Assembly: GCA_964348665.1 (NCBI GenBank)
Contig: CAYGDP010000006.1
Span: forward strand, 124,001-188,000
From: CAYGDP01 sp964348665
GTDB lineage: Bacteria > Verrucomicrobiota > Verrucomicrobiia > Palsa-1439 > CAYGDP01
Direction of reading: 5' to 3'
DNA length: 64,000 bases
Made by a program: the position numbers and the translations under genes
In this document: positions 26,143-33,405 of the stretch, one piece after another
Numbering within the stretch: the first letter of the stretch is position 1
Layout of the letters: every line of letters starts with the position of its first letter
The notes under the pieces: model-generated
The model's input: the letters and a program-made list of their open reading frames with translations, nothing else
Told to the model about the DNA's origin: nothing
Databases searched by the model: none

Positions 26143-26588
26143 ACGACCTCGACGATCTCTACCAGGAATTGATCCGCGACCATTCGAAAAGTCCGCGCAA
26201 CTACCGTGAACTGAAAGACGCCAACCGCACCGCCGAGGGCGATAATCCACTCTGCGGCGATCACTACAAGATTTTTGTGCGCCTCGACGGTGATAAAATC
26301 GCCGACGTTGGTTTTCAAGGCAACGGCTGCGCCATTTCCAAAGCCTCTGCCTCGCTCCTCACCGAATCCATCAAGGGCAAATCCATCGCGGATGCCAAAA
26401 AACTTTTCGGCGGCGTTCGCAACATGGTGACGACCGGCGAGGCAAAGCAAAACCAACTCGGCAAGCTTGTTGCCTTGAGCGGCGTCCACAAATTTCCCGC
26501 CCGTGTCAAATGCGCGATCCTCTCCTGGCACGCCCTTGCCGCCGCTTTGGAAGGCAAAGAACAAACCGTGACGACGGAGGAGCCATGA
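26139..26588 (+). CDS. sufU: SufU sulfur-transfer/scaffold protein
   Basis: Zinc-containing sulfur acceptor for SufS in SUF systems without SufE. Three conserved cysteines are in place: NPLCGD, GNGCAIS and VKCAILSWHAL. The YQELIRDHSKSPRNY opening is typical, and the 149-residue length fits. The start overlaps sufD and the stop overlaps sufT, each with ATGA. Its presence, with no SufE, indicates the Gram-positive-style SufS/SufU pairing. Confidence 0.95.
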   Translation: MNDLDDLYQELIRDHSKSPRNYRELKDANRTAEGDNPLCGDHYKIFVRLDGDKIADVGFQGNGCAISKASASLLTESIKGKSIADAKKLFGGVRNMVTTGEAKQNQLGKLVALSGVHKFPARVKCAILSWHALAAALEGKEQTVTTEEP

Positions 26589-27157
26589 GCGCTACCGAGA
26601 CAACGCTGTTGCGCCGCGACGTGCAAGGGATTCTCATCCCGCAGGGATCTCCTATCACGTTGCCGAAAGACAGCCAAGTGATGATCACCCAGCAACTTGG
26701 CGGCAGCTACACGGTCATCTGCAACGGCATCATGGCGCGGATCGAAGCCAAGGACGCCGACGCCCTTGGCAAAGAACCGCCGACCGCGTCCTCTCAAACC
26801 TTAAATCTCAAATCTCAAGTGGGCCCAGCGCCAGATGCCTCGACTCTCGAACGCGCCATTTGGGATCAGCTAAAAACCTGTTTTGATCCGGAGATTCCGG
26901 TCAACATCGTGGATCTCGGTCTCGTGTACGACATGAAACTCACACCGCTCGAAGGCGGGACCGGTAACCGTGTGGACGTGAAGATGACGCTCACCGCGCC
27001 CGGCTGCGGCATGGGGCCTGTGCTGCAAAGCGACGTCCAACGCAAGGTGCTTTCCATCGAGAGCATTGCGGAGGCAAACATCGAGCTGGTCTGGGATCCG
27101 CCCTGGAATCAATCCATGCTCACCGACGCCGCGAAATTGCAATTGGGGATGATGTGA
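26585..27157 (+). CDS. sufT: SufT-family Fe-S assembly factor, copy 1
   Basis: DUF59/MIP18-domain protein of 190 residues with the SufT-type N-terminal extension (residues 1-60). The DUF59 core follows (DPEIPVNIVDLGLVYDM, TLTAPGCGMG, WDPPWN). It is thought to help deliver clusters to target proteins. Between extension and core lies a low-complexity linker (SSQTLNLKSQ) encoded by a family B repeat. A second copy ends the operon at 28996. Confidence 0.9.
   Translation: MSATETTLLRRDVQGILIPQGSPITLPKDSQVMITQQLGGSYTVICNGIMARIEAKDADALGKEPPTASSQTLNLKSQVGPAPDASTLERAIWDQLKTCFDPEIPVNIVDLGLVYDMKLTPLEGGTGNRVDVKMTLTAPGCGMGPVLQSDVQRKVLSIESIAEANIELVWDPPWNQSMLTDAAKLQLGMM
26791..26820 (+). repeat. Family B word repeat inside sufT copy 1
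   Basis: The run of CTCAAACCTTAAATCTCAAA-type words matches the intergenic family B strings (compare 38289-38330 and 62861-62956). It is translated in frame as SQTLNLKSQ between the two domains of the protein, a linker tolerant of insertion. Confidence 0.55.
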
Positions 27158-27158
27158 A

Positions 27159-28457
27159 ATGAAAACCGCCACCGCCCAAAAACAAAAAAATAAATTGGTG
27201 GCGCTCGCCGCGCTGAACGCTCGGCGCAGCGGGCAGGCGTCCCTGCCTGTGGAAAAACTCCGCGCCCAATTCCCTCTTCTCCGTACTCGGATGCACGGCA
27301 AACTCATTGCCTATCTCGACAACGCTGCCACCTCGCAAAAACCCGAATCCGTCTTGGGTGCGCTCGACGACTACTATCGCTCCTACAATGCCAACGTTCA
27401 TCGCGGCATTTACGAAATCAGCGAGCGCGCTACCGCCGCATACGAAAAGGCGCGTGCTACCGTGGCCCGGTTCATCGGCGCGGAAACCAATGAAGTCATC
27501 TTCACCCGCAACGCCACGGAAGCCATCAACCTCGTCGCCAACAGCTATGGCCTCACCAACGTGAAGAAAGGCGACCGGATCGTGCTGACCGAGATGGAAC
27601 ATCACTCGAATCTTGTTCCCTGGCAGCTTCTCGCCCAGCGCACTGGCGCGACGCTCGAATTTATCCCAGTCAATCTCGACGGCGAGCTCATCGTCGAAGA
27701 CCTAGACCGATGGCTGGACGACCGGCTCAAAATTGTCGCCATCACTCAAATGTCGAATGTCCTTGGCACAATTCCGCCCGTCGCCCAGATCGCGAAGAAG
27801 GCACACTCGGTTGGCGCCGTGGTCGTTGTGGATGGAGCACAGGGAGTCGCCCATCTTGTCGCATCCGTGAAGGAATTGGGTTGCGATTTCCTCGTTTTTA
27901 GCGGCCACAAATGCTGCGGACCGACCGGCATCGGCGTTCTCTGGGGCAAGCGCGAGCTATTGGAAAAAATGCCGCCGTTTCTTGGCGGAGGCGAAATGAT
28001 TTCCAAGGTGGACTGGCGCGAGTCGAAATGGAACGCGCTCCCGTGGAAGTTTGAGGCAGGTACACCGAGCATCGCGCAAGGAATTGGGCTGGGGGCTGCG
28101 GTGGAGTTTCTCGAAGGCGTCGGCATGGACAAAATCCACGCTCACGAACAGCGGCTCGTCGCATACGCGTGGGAGCGGTTGCGCGAGATTCCCGGACTGA
28201 AAACGTACGGCCCGCCCCCGCCGAATCGCGGCGGTTTGATTGCGTTCACGCTCGACGAGATTCATCCGCACGACATCGCGGCCGTGCTCGACGGCGAAGG
28301 CGTGGCGATCCGCGCGGGGCATCACTGTGCGATGCCGCTGCACTGCAAGCTCGGGCTAGCAGCTACCGCGCGCGCGAGTTTTTATCTCTACAACACGACG
28401 GAGGAAGTCGATCGGCTGGTGGCTGCCCTGGAAAAGGCGCGAAAGTTTTTTCGATAG
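27159..28457 (+). CDS. sufS: Cysteine desulfurase SufS
   Basis: PLP enzyme that takes sulfur from cysteine for SUF assembly. The PLP lysine is in FSGHKCCGPTG and the catalytic cysteine in AGHHCAMPLH; YLDNAATSQKP marks the usual start of the fold at about residue 52. At 432 residues it is slightly longer than usual because of an N-terminal extension (about residues 1-40). Part of this extension, RSGQASLPV, is encoded by the family D repeat at 27234-27252. It starts 1 base after the sufT stop. Confidence 0.96.
   Translation: MKTATAQKQKNKLVALAALNARRSGQASLPVEKLRAQFPLLRTRMHGKLIAYLDNAATSQKPESVLGALDDYYRSYNANVHRGIYEISERATAAYEKARATVARFIGAETNEVIFTRNATEAINLVANSYGLTNVKKGDRIVLTEMEHHSNLVPWQLLAQRTGATLEFIPVNLDGELIVEDLDRWLDDRLKIVAITQMSNVLGTIPPVAQIAKKAHSVGAVVVVDGAQGVAHLVASVKELGCDFLVFSGHKCCGPTGIGVLWGKRELLEKMPPFLGGGEMISKVDWRESKWNALPWKFEAGTPSIAQGIGLGAAVEFLEGVGMDKIHAHEQRLVAYAWERLREIPGLKTYGPPPPNRGGLIAFTLDEIHPHDIAAVLDGEGVAIRAGHHCAMPLHCKLGLAATARASFYLYNTTEEVDRLVAALEKARKFFR
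27234..27252 (-). repeat. Family D palindromic repeat inside sufS
   Basis: CAGGCGTCCCTGCCTGTGG is the exact reverse complement of the 19 bases at 37321-37339, next to the Xer recombinase. It is translated in frame in the N-terminal extension of SufS (RSGQASLPV). Confidence 0.7.
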
Positions 28458-28468
28458 GAGGATTTGCC

Positions 28469-28999
28469 ATGCCTGACAAATGTGAATTGAGCGAAGCGAC
28501 ACTCACGGCGGGATTGCATCGGCGCGGCCGCCGAATCACCAAACAACGGCGTGCGATTTACGAGGCGGTGGCGCATTGCAAGGGGCACCCGACCGTCGAG
28601 GATGTTTTCCGCTTCGTGCGGAATACGATGCCGCGCGTGAGCCTTGCCACCGTCTATAATGGCCTCGAAGCGCTGGCCGCAGTGGGCGAGATTGGGAAAA
28701 TCCCGCGCACGGAAAGCGCGCCCGCGCAATACGAGTTGCGCACCGACGTGCATCATCACGCACGCTGCGTCGGCTGCCATCGCGTTTGGGACTTGGACAA
28801 ACCGGCCACCGAGCTGCCGATCGCCGAGATGCTTGGGAAACGAAAATTCAAACCACTGGCGGCGCGCGTCGAGGTGTTGATCGAATGTCCCGTCAAAACC
28901 AACACGCCGCTCGGACAAGTACCGAATTCGATCTGCCCGCTCGACACCACGAATCCCGCCAAGAAAAAAATCGCCAAACAATCGAGGAGGTCGCCATGA
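28469..28999 (+). CDS. Fur-family transcriptional regulator
   Basis: Metal- or peroxide-responsive repressor, 176 residues. The winged-helix part is visible (GRRITKQRRAIYEAVAHCKG, VSLATVYNGLEALAAVGEI), followed by the metal site HHHARCVGC. The second zinc CxxC normally found near the C-terminus is not present as such; the end has isolated cysteines (IECPV, SICPL), so its metal site is atypical. A strong AGGAGG (28456-28461) precedes the ATG. The candidate operator at 21796 suggests it represses its own operon in response to iron or oxidants. Confidence 0.92.
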   Translation: MPDKCELSEATLTAGLHRRGRRITKQRRAIYEAVAHCKGHPTVEDVFRFVRNTMPRVSLATVYNGLEALAAVGEIGKIPRTESAPAQYELRTDVHHHARCVGCHRVWDLDKPATELPIAEMLGKRKFKPLAARVEVLIECPVKTNTPLGQVPNSICPLDTTNPAKKKIAKQSRRSP

Positions 29000-29595
29000 G
29001 TCACCCGTTGCAACCATCGGATCGAGTCACCGTCGCGCGCGACATCGAGGCGACACAAATTCCGTTCGGAGTGAAGGTTCCCCTTGCCAAAGGCACGACT
29101 GCCATCGTCACGCAAACGCTCGGTGGCAACATCACACTCAACGCGCCGAGCATCGGTCTCATCCAAATCGCCGCCCGCGACGCCAGCGCTCTTACGAGGG
29201 AGGGCGAAGCTCCCGCTGAGCCGTCTTCCGTTCCGACCGATTCTCCAGTCCCCAGCCCCCAATCACCAATCGCCACTGGTCCCGTCAACGAAAACGCGGT
29301 TTGGGAAACTTTGAAAACGTGTTTCGACCCCGAAATCCCCGTCAACATCGTTGACCTCGGTCTCATCTACGACATGAAAATATCGCCGATGCCAAGCGGC
29401 AACAGTCGCGTGGACGTGAAAATGACGTTGACGGCGCGTGGCTGTGGGATGGGACCGCATATTGCCGGCGATGCTGCCGCGAAATTGCGCGACCTGCCGG
29501 GCGTCGCGGATGCTAACGTTGAGGTTGTCTGGGATCCACCCTGGAATCCCGAAATGATCAGCGAAGAAGGACGTCGGCGATTGGGAATTGCGTAA
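28996..29595 (+). CDS. sufT: SufT-family Fe-S assembly factor, copy 2
   Basis: Second DUF59/MIP18 protein, 199 residues, paralogous to the one at 26585. They share the FDPEIPVNIVDLGLIYDM core, the RGCGMGPH region and WDPPWNPEM. The linker between N-terminal extension and core (about residues 67-93) is encoded by two repeats: a GEAPAEP-type repeat and a family B string. GAGGAGG lies five bases before the ATG, which overlaps the regulator's stop. Why the operon carries two SufT proteins is unknown. Confidence 0.9.
   Translation: MSHPLQPSDRVTVARDIEATQIPFGVKVPLAKGTTAIVTQTLGGNITLNAPSIGLIQIAARDASALTREGEAPAEPSSVPTDSPVPSPQSPIATGPVNENAVWETLKTCFDPEIPVNIVDLGLIYDMKISPMPSGNSRVDVKMTLTARGCGMGPHIAGDAAAKLRDLPGVADANVEVVWDPPWNPEMISEEGRRRLGIA
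29197..29280 (+). repeat. GEAPAEP-type repeat plus family B string inside second sufT
   Basis: GGGCGAAGCTCCCGCTGAGC (29203-29222) is translated as GEAPAEP, a repeat I recognise from Planctomycetes and Verrucomicrobia. It is followed at 29239-29272 by CCAGTCCCCAGCCCCCAATC-type words. Together they form the inter-domain linker of the second SufT protein. Confidence 0.55.
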
Positions 29596-29674
29596 CGTTG
29601 GTTACATGGTTGAATCGTTGAATTGGTTCTGCCTATGTAACAATTTAACCATTCAACGAATCAACGAAAGTTTC
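29594..29674. repeat. Family A inverted word repeat between suf operon and HDAC gene
   Basis: The left half (GGTTGAATCGTTGAATTGG) and right half (ACCATTCAACGAATCAACG) are imperfect inverted copies around TTCTGCCTAT, so transcripts from either side could fold. The minus-strand HDAC gene takes its last residues (VDSLNG) and stop codon from this repeat. It lies where the suf operon and the HDAC gene converge and could work as a bidirectional terminator. Confidence 0.6.
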
Positions 29675-30490
29675 AGCGCACGCGGCAAACCGCGCGCCAT
29701 ACCCGCCTTCCAAAACTGCGAAGCTCGGCAGACACAATCCGCGCAGTCGTTCGCCGATTTTCCCAAATGTTTCCACTTCCAGTTCCATCTCTGTGATCGG
29801 GTCGGCTTTGTGCGCGTCGAATCCTGCTGAAATCGCGATCAACTGTGGTTTGAATGCGCGCACTTCGTCGAGTGCATGATCCAGCGCTTCGAGAAACTCC
29901 GTTTCCTCCGTCTGTGGCGGCAACGGATAATTACGGCAGTTCTTTTGTGAGCGTAATCCCGTGCCAGGATAACAAGGACTCTGATGCAACGACGCGAACA
30001 GTACCCGATCGTTGCCCAGAAATATATTTTCCGTCCCGTTGCCATGATGACAGTCGAAGTCCACAATTGCGATGCGGCTGACAGCCAACACCTTGGCGAC
30101 CGCAATCGCAATGTTATTGAAATAACAAAACCCCATCACGCGATTCCGCTCGGCGTGATGTCCGGGCGGTCGCATCAATGAAAATGCAGATTTGCCCGAC
30201 AACGCTGACTCTGCTGCCGCGCAGGCGGCGCCCGCCGATCGCAACGCCAAATCGAACATTGCAGGTGACCACGGCGTATCGGCATCGTGGTATTTCCCCG
30301 TTCGAACCGCTTCCAGTTGTTCACGGGTATGCACGCGAAGCACATCAGCCTCACTGGCAGCAGCCGGTTCGCGCCATTCGTGCTTTGGATTCTTCTGTAG
30401 CCGCGTCACGGCTGCTCGCACCCGCGTCGGCGTTTCCGGATGATGCGGAAACTCATAGTCCAGACACCGCGGCGAATGGAAAATGATCAC
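29645..30490 (-). CDS. Histone deacetylase family (acetylpolyamine/acetoin-utilisation type) hydrolase
   Basis: Zinc-dependent deacetylase fold, 281 residues. Active-site motifs are present: MRPPGHHAERN, VDFDCHHGNGT (zinc Asp/His and catalytic His) and SAGFDAHKADP. In bacteria these enzymes deacetylate small amines or proteins; the substrate is not evident here. The C-terminal six residues come from the family A repeat. It is divergent from aroB. Confidence 0.93.
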   Translation of the reverse strand: MIIFHSPRCLDYEFPHHPETPTRVRAAVTRLQKNPKHEWREPAAASEADVLRVHTREQLEAVRTGKYHDADTPWSPAMFDLALRSAGAACAAAESALSGKSAFSLMRPPGHHAERNRVMGFCYFNNIAIAVAKVLAVSRIAIVDFDCHHGNGTENIFLGNDRVLFASLHQSPCYPGTGLRSQKNCRNYPLPPQTEETEFLEALDHALDEVRAFKPQLIAISAGFDAHKADPITEMELEVETFGKIGERLRGLCLPSFAVLEGGYGARFAACAETFVDSLNG

Positions 30491-30532
30491 GCCGCAAACT
30501 TATCACGAATCCGCTACGTTGAAAAGTTCCCA

Positions 30533-30568
30533 CGAATATTCGCGTGCATTCGCGTCTATTCGCGGTTA
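30533..30568 (+). repeat. Family C ATTCGCG word repeat upstream of aroB
   Basis: The words ATTCGCGTGCATTCGCGTCT and ATTCGCGGTT occupy the space just before aroB. Similar strings lie at 9251-9281, 41814-41830 and 42502-42520. I recognise this ATTCGTGTTCATTCGTGT pattern as a common intergenic string in PVC and Bacteroidota genomes. Its position may overlap the aroB leader. Confidence 0.5.
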
Positions 30569-30575
30569 AATATCC

Positions 30576-31721
30576 ATGACAATGAAAGAAGTTGTCCACA
30601 CTATCCTCGTCCAACTCGCGAGCCGCAGTTACGACATCGTGGTCAGGCGTGGGCTACTCGCCAATGTCGCCGCGCGGCTCCAACCGCTTAACCTCGGCAA
30701 ACGCTGCCTCGTCATCACCGACCGCAACGTGGCACGGCGATATGGCGCGAAAACGATCGCAGCTCTAAAAAAGGGTGGATACGACGCCTCGCTTGCTGTC
30801 ATTTCCGCTGGTGAGAAATACAAAACTCTCGCCACGGTCGAGCGTCTTTACAATGCCTGTCTCGACGCGAAACTTTCTCGGGACAGCTTCATCATTGGTC
30901 TCGGAGGAGGCGTCGTGGGTGACATGGCAGGCTTCGTAGCCGCCTCGTACTTGCGCGGGATTGATTTCGTCCAAATCCCAACCACGCTGGTCGCGCAGGT
31001 GGATGCCGCCATCGGTGGCAAGACCGGTGTCAATCTCGCGCGTGGGAAAAACCTCGTTGGCGCATTCTGGCAGCCGCGGCTCGTTCTTTGCGATCTCGAC
31101 ACCCTGAAGACGCTTCCGCCGCGCGAATACCGCTCTGGCTGGGCTGAAGTCATCAAGTACGGCATCATCCGCGACGCCGAGTTGTTTGGCGCGTTGGAGA
31201 AATACCTACAAGACGAATTCGAGTTACGAGGACGAGGACGACGACGAGGACGATTAAACGATTCAACCATTCAACACCTCAACGCTATCCCCACGGAAGT
31301 GGTCGCCCGCTGCTGCCAGATCAAAGCCGAGATTGTCAGCGCCGACGAACGCGAGAGCGGACAAAGGGCGTTGCTCAACTTTGGCCACACCCTCGGCCAC
31401 GCGCTCGAAGCAGCGACGAACTACAAAAAATATCTACACGGCGAAGCCATCAGCATTGGCATGGTCGCCGCTGCGCAGCTCTCGGTCAAACACGCGCGCT
31501 TGCCACAGCACGACGCCGACCGCATCCGTGCCACGCTCGAATCCGCTGGACTGCCAACCCAATGGCCAAAAAATGTCCCCATAAAAAAAATCCTCACCGC
31601 CATCAGACTCGATAAAAAAGTCCGCGCGGGCAAACTCTATTTTGTCCTCGCCCGCCGCCTCGGCGACGCGTTCGTCAGCGATTCGGTGACGATGGAGGAT
31701 GTGAAAGGGGTAGTGGGATAA
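30576..31721 (+). CDS. aroB: 3-dehydroquinate synthase with in-frame repeat insertion
   Basis: Second step of the shikimate pathway (NAD- and zinc-dependent cyclisation to 3-dehydroquinate). Signatures seen: SAGEKYKTLATVERLY, GGGVVGDMAGFVAASYLRG, PTTLVAQVDAAIGGKTGVNL and the zinc-site NFGHTLGHALEA. At 381 residues it is about 20 longer than usual. The excess is the segment at about residues 216-237 (ELRGRGRRRGRLNDSTIQHL), encoded by repeat DNA at 31221-31285 and placed in a surface region just before the CCQIKAE helix. A second ATG lies at 30582. Confidence 0.96.
   Translation: MTMKEVVHTILVQLASRSYDIVVRRGLLANVAARLQPLNLGKRCLVITDRNVARRYGAKTIAALKKGGYDASLAVISAGEKYKTLATVERLYNACLDAKLSRDSFIIGLGGGVVGDMAGFVAASYLRGIDFVQIPTTLVAQVDAAIGGKTGVNLARGKNLVGAFWQPRLVLCDLDTLKTLPPREYRSGWAEVIKYGIIRDAELFGALEKYLQDEFELRGRGRRRGRLNDSTIQHLNAIPTEVVARCCQIKAEIVSADERESGQRALLNFGHTLGHALEAATNYKKYLHGEAISIGMVAAAQLSVKHARLPQHDADRIRATLESAGLPTQWPKNVPIKKILTAIRLDKKVRAGKLYFVLARRLGDAFVSDSVTMEDVKGVVG
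31221..31285 (+). repeat. Repeat insertion within aroB
   Basis: A GAGGACGAGGACGACGACGA-type string joins directly to a family A string (ATTAAACGATTCAACCATTC). Both kinds of word string are otherwise non-coding in appearance, yet the whole is a multiple of three in effect and keeps the aroB frame open. Confidence 0.7.
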
Positions 31722-32134
31722 ATGGACATCTTTGAGGCTTTCTCTATCGGGGACTGCAAAATCGTGAGGGAAATTCTAAAAACAAACCAGATCTCGTCAA
31801 TGCGGTAAAAAATGGCAGAGTACCTTTGCATATCGCCGCGGACAACTTGCAGGCAGAAGTCGTGGAGTTGCTTATTCGCAGTGGAGCTAATCCAAACTCG
31901 ATTGATGAATTTGGTCAGACTGCACTACATTTTGCGGTGGACAGAGTTTTCCCTCAAACGGAAGATGAAAAGAACCGAATTGCTGAAATCGTAAGCCTGT
32001 TGCTCGCCAATAACATTAAAGCCAATACGAGAACGCAGGATGGTGAAACTGCTTTGCAGTGGGCCGAACGTTATCGGCTCAAACAGATCGGCGAACTGAT
32101 ACGCCAGCACGGGGCGAAGGAATGTAGGCCGTAG
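31722..32134 (+). pseudogene. Ankyrin-repeat protein, frameshifted
   Basis: An ATG at 31722 directly after the aroB stop opens MDIFEAFSIGDCKIVREILK, but this frame stops at 31808. A different frame continues the same protein as NKPDLVNAVKNGRVPLHIAA to the stop at 32134. Adding one A to the five-A run at 31778-31782 joins the two halves into an ankyrin protein of about 137 residues with typical repeats (GQTALHFAV, GETALQWAERY). It is either a true frameshift or a homopolymer sequencing error. A role in protein binding would be expected of the intact form. Confidence 0.65.
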
Positions 32135-32225
32135 TACTGTATCCGCGTGCGGTAATCACGGCTTCTGCGTGGGTGGAAACATAGTTGACCGACTTCCCTG
32201 AAGACGGCTACAACACTCCCATCTT

Positions 32226-32265
32226 GATCCGATTCAACCATTTAACGTTTCAACGTTTTAACGAG
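32226..32265 (+). repeat. Family A word repeat, left flank of cassette
   Basis: GATTCAACCATTTAACGTTT continued by CAACGTTTTAACGAG. Its reverse complement matches the string at 32872-32895 at about 22 of 24 positions, so the gene at 32274 sits between inverted copies. Confidence 0.6.
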
Positions 32266-32273
32266 GCAGCGCC

Positions 32274-32882
32274 ATGAGCGCCGTCGGTGAAGCCATTGCG
32301 CGGGAATATTTTGAGGCACACGGGTTTTTGGTGCGGCAGCACCGGAAATACGCGGTGTCGGCGCGCGCCAAGACCGCCGATGAAGAAATCGATCTGATCG
32401 TGGTCAATCCCCGCGCGGAACCGCCGCCTGCCTCTGGTCTGAATTTCGTGCTGGGCGCGGAGGATTTGCGATACGTCGCGCGAGCGATTGTGGCGGTGAA
32501 AGGTTGGTACACGGAATCCTTTGGACCGGCGTTGCTCGCGGGCACACCGGAAATCCTGAAGTTTGTGGAGGCGGCGTCGCTGAAGGAAGCATCCAAGCAA
32601 ACCGGCGGGGAAGGCGCGTTACTCAAATTGCTCGTCGTGCCAGCGCTGCCGGCATCGGCGGAGTTGCGGCAGAAAAGCCTCGATTTGCTCCGGGCCAAAG
32701 GCGTGGATGGCGTTCTTCTGTTCCGCGATATCCTGATTGATTTGATTGCGCGGGTGGAGACCAACAAAAATTATCAGAAATCCGACGTGTTGCAGATGTT
32801 GCGGCTGATGAAGAATTACAATCTGCTCAAAGATCCGCAAATGGAGTTGTTTGAGAGGAAAAGGAAGACGTTGAAACGTTGA
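32274..32882 (+). CDS. Unknown 202-residue protein, possibly nuclease-fold
   Basis: I do not recognise a named family. The first ~100 residues (EAIAREYFEAHGFLVRQHRK, then EEIDLIVVNP and ARAIVAVKGWY) have the order of a PD-(D/E)xK nuclease fold, but the ExK position reads AVK, so catalysis is doubtful. The C-terminal half is helical. No signal peptide or membrane helix is seen. The last residues (TLKR) and the stop are supplied by the flanking family A repeat. Confidence 0.75.
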   Translation: MSAVGEAIAREYFEAHGFLVRQHRKYAVSARAKTADEEIDLIVVNPRAEPPPASGLNFVLGAEDLRYVARAIVAVKGWYTESFGPALLAGTPEILKFVEAASLKEASKQTGGEGALLKLLVVPALPASAELRQKSLDLLRAKGVDGVLLFRDILIDLIARVETNKNYQKSDVLQMLRLMKNYNLLKDPQMELFERKRKTLKR

Positions 32883-32902
32883 ATGGTTAAATCGTTGAAT
32901 TG
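32868..32902 (+). repeat. Family A word repeat between cassettes
   Basis: GTTGAAACGTTGAATGGTTA continued by AATCGTTGAATTGG. It closes the gene at 32274 (supplying its stop) and lies just before the four-helix-bundle gene, in inverted orientation to the copies at 32226 and 33361. Confidence 0.65.
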
Positions 32903-32908
32903 GAAAAG

Positions 32909-33367
32909 ATGATGCAAGAAAAAGATTACCTAACATTTGAGGACTTGGAGGTTCACAAAGCGGCACGGGCATTTCGGAAGGCGATGTATGACGTGGCTCG
33001 CCGACTGCCCGATACGGAAAAATTCGGGCTGGCGAGCCAAATCCGTCGCGCGGCAGTCTCACTCATGAACAACATCGCGGAGGGTCACGGTCGCTATCAC
33101 TATCTCGATCAGATCAAGTTTATGTTTCAAGCGCGCGGCTCGCTGCAAGAGTTAGTTGACGATTTGACGGTGTGCGAAGATGAAAAATATTTGCTGCCTG
33201 CGGAGATTGCCAACTTACGGCAAGATTCTCTTCTGGTGATGATGCTCTTGAAGGGCTACGTCCGCTTCCTCCGCGAGCGCAAGACGGGCGAAAGCTCGGT
33301 AGTGCGGGAAACATCTCCTCCCTATAATGCGAGCGATGACGACCCGTTTGCCGACTGGCCGATTTAA
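32909..33367 (+). CDS. Four-helix-bundle protein (23S IVS/S23 family)
   Basis: Member of the small helical family found inside 23S rRNA intervening sequences and related to the Avd accessory protein of diversity-generating retroelements. Signatures are LEVHKAARAFRKAMYDVARRLP, FGLASQIRRAAVSLMNNIAEG and the long fourth helix. The molecular role is unknown. A TTG at 32900 and ATGs at 32909 and 32912 are possible starts; GGAAAAG precedes the ATGs. An acidic tail (SDDDPFADWPI) ends at the next family A repeat. Confidence 0.88.
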   Translation: MMQEKDYLTFEDLEVHKAARAFRKAMYDVARRLPDTEKFGLASQIRRAAVSLMNNIAEGHGRYHYLDQIKFMFQARGSLQELVDDLTVCEDEKYLLPAEIANLRQDSLLVMMLLKGYVRFLRERKTGESSVVRETSPPYNASDDDPFADWPI

Positions 33368-33403
33368 CCTTTTAACGATTTAACAATTCAACCCTTAAAC
33401 GAA
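33361..33403 (+). repeat. Family A word repeat before dprA
   Basis: GATTTAACCTTTTAACGATT continued by TAACAATTCAACCCTTAAACG. It supplies the stop codon of the four-helix-bundle gene and runs to the dprA start. It is inverted relative to 32868-32902. Confidence 0.65.
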
Positions 33404-33405
33404 TC

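Noticed and set aside
32274..32882. Active PD-(D/E)xK endonuclease
   Set aside because: The ExK position reads AVK, so the catalytic acid is missing; only the fold is suggested.
29594..33403. CRISPR array
   Set aside because: The repeats are degenerate word strings of unequal length and spacing, often separated by whole genes; there are no regular spacers and no cas genes.
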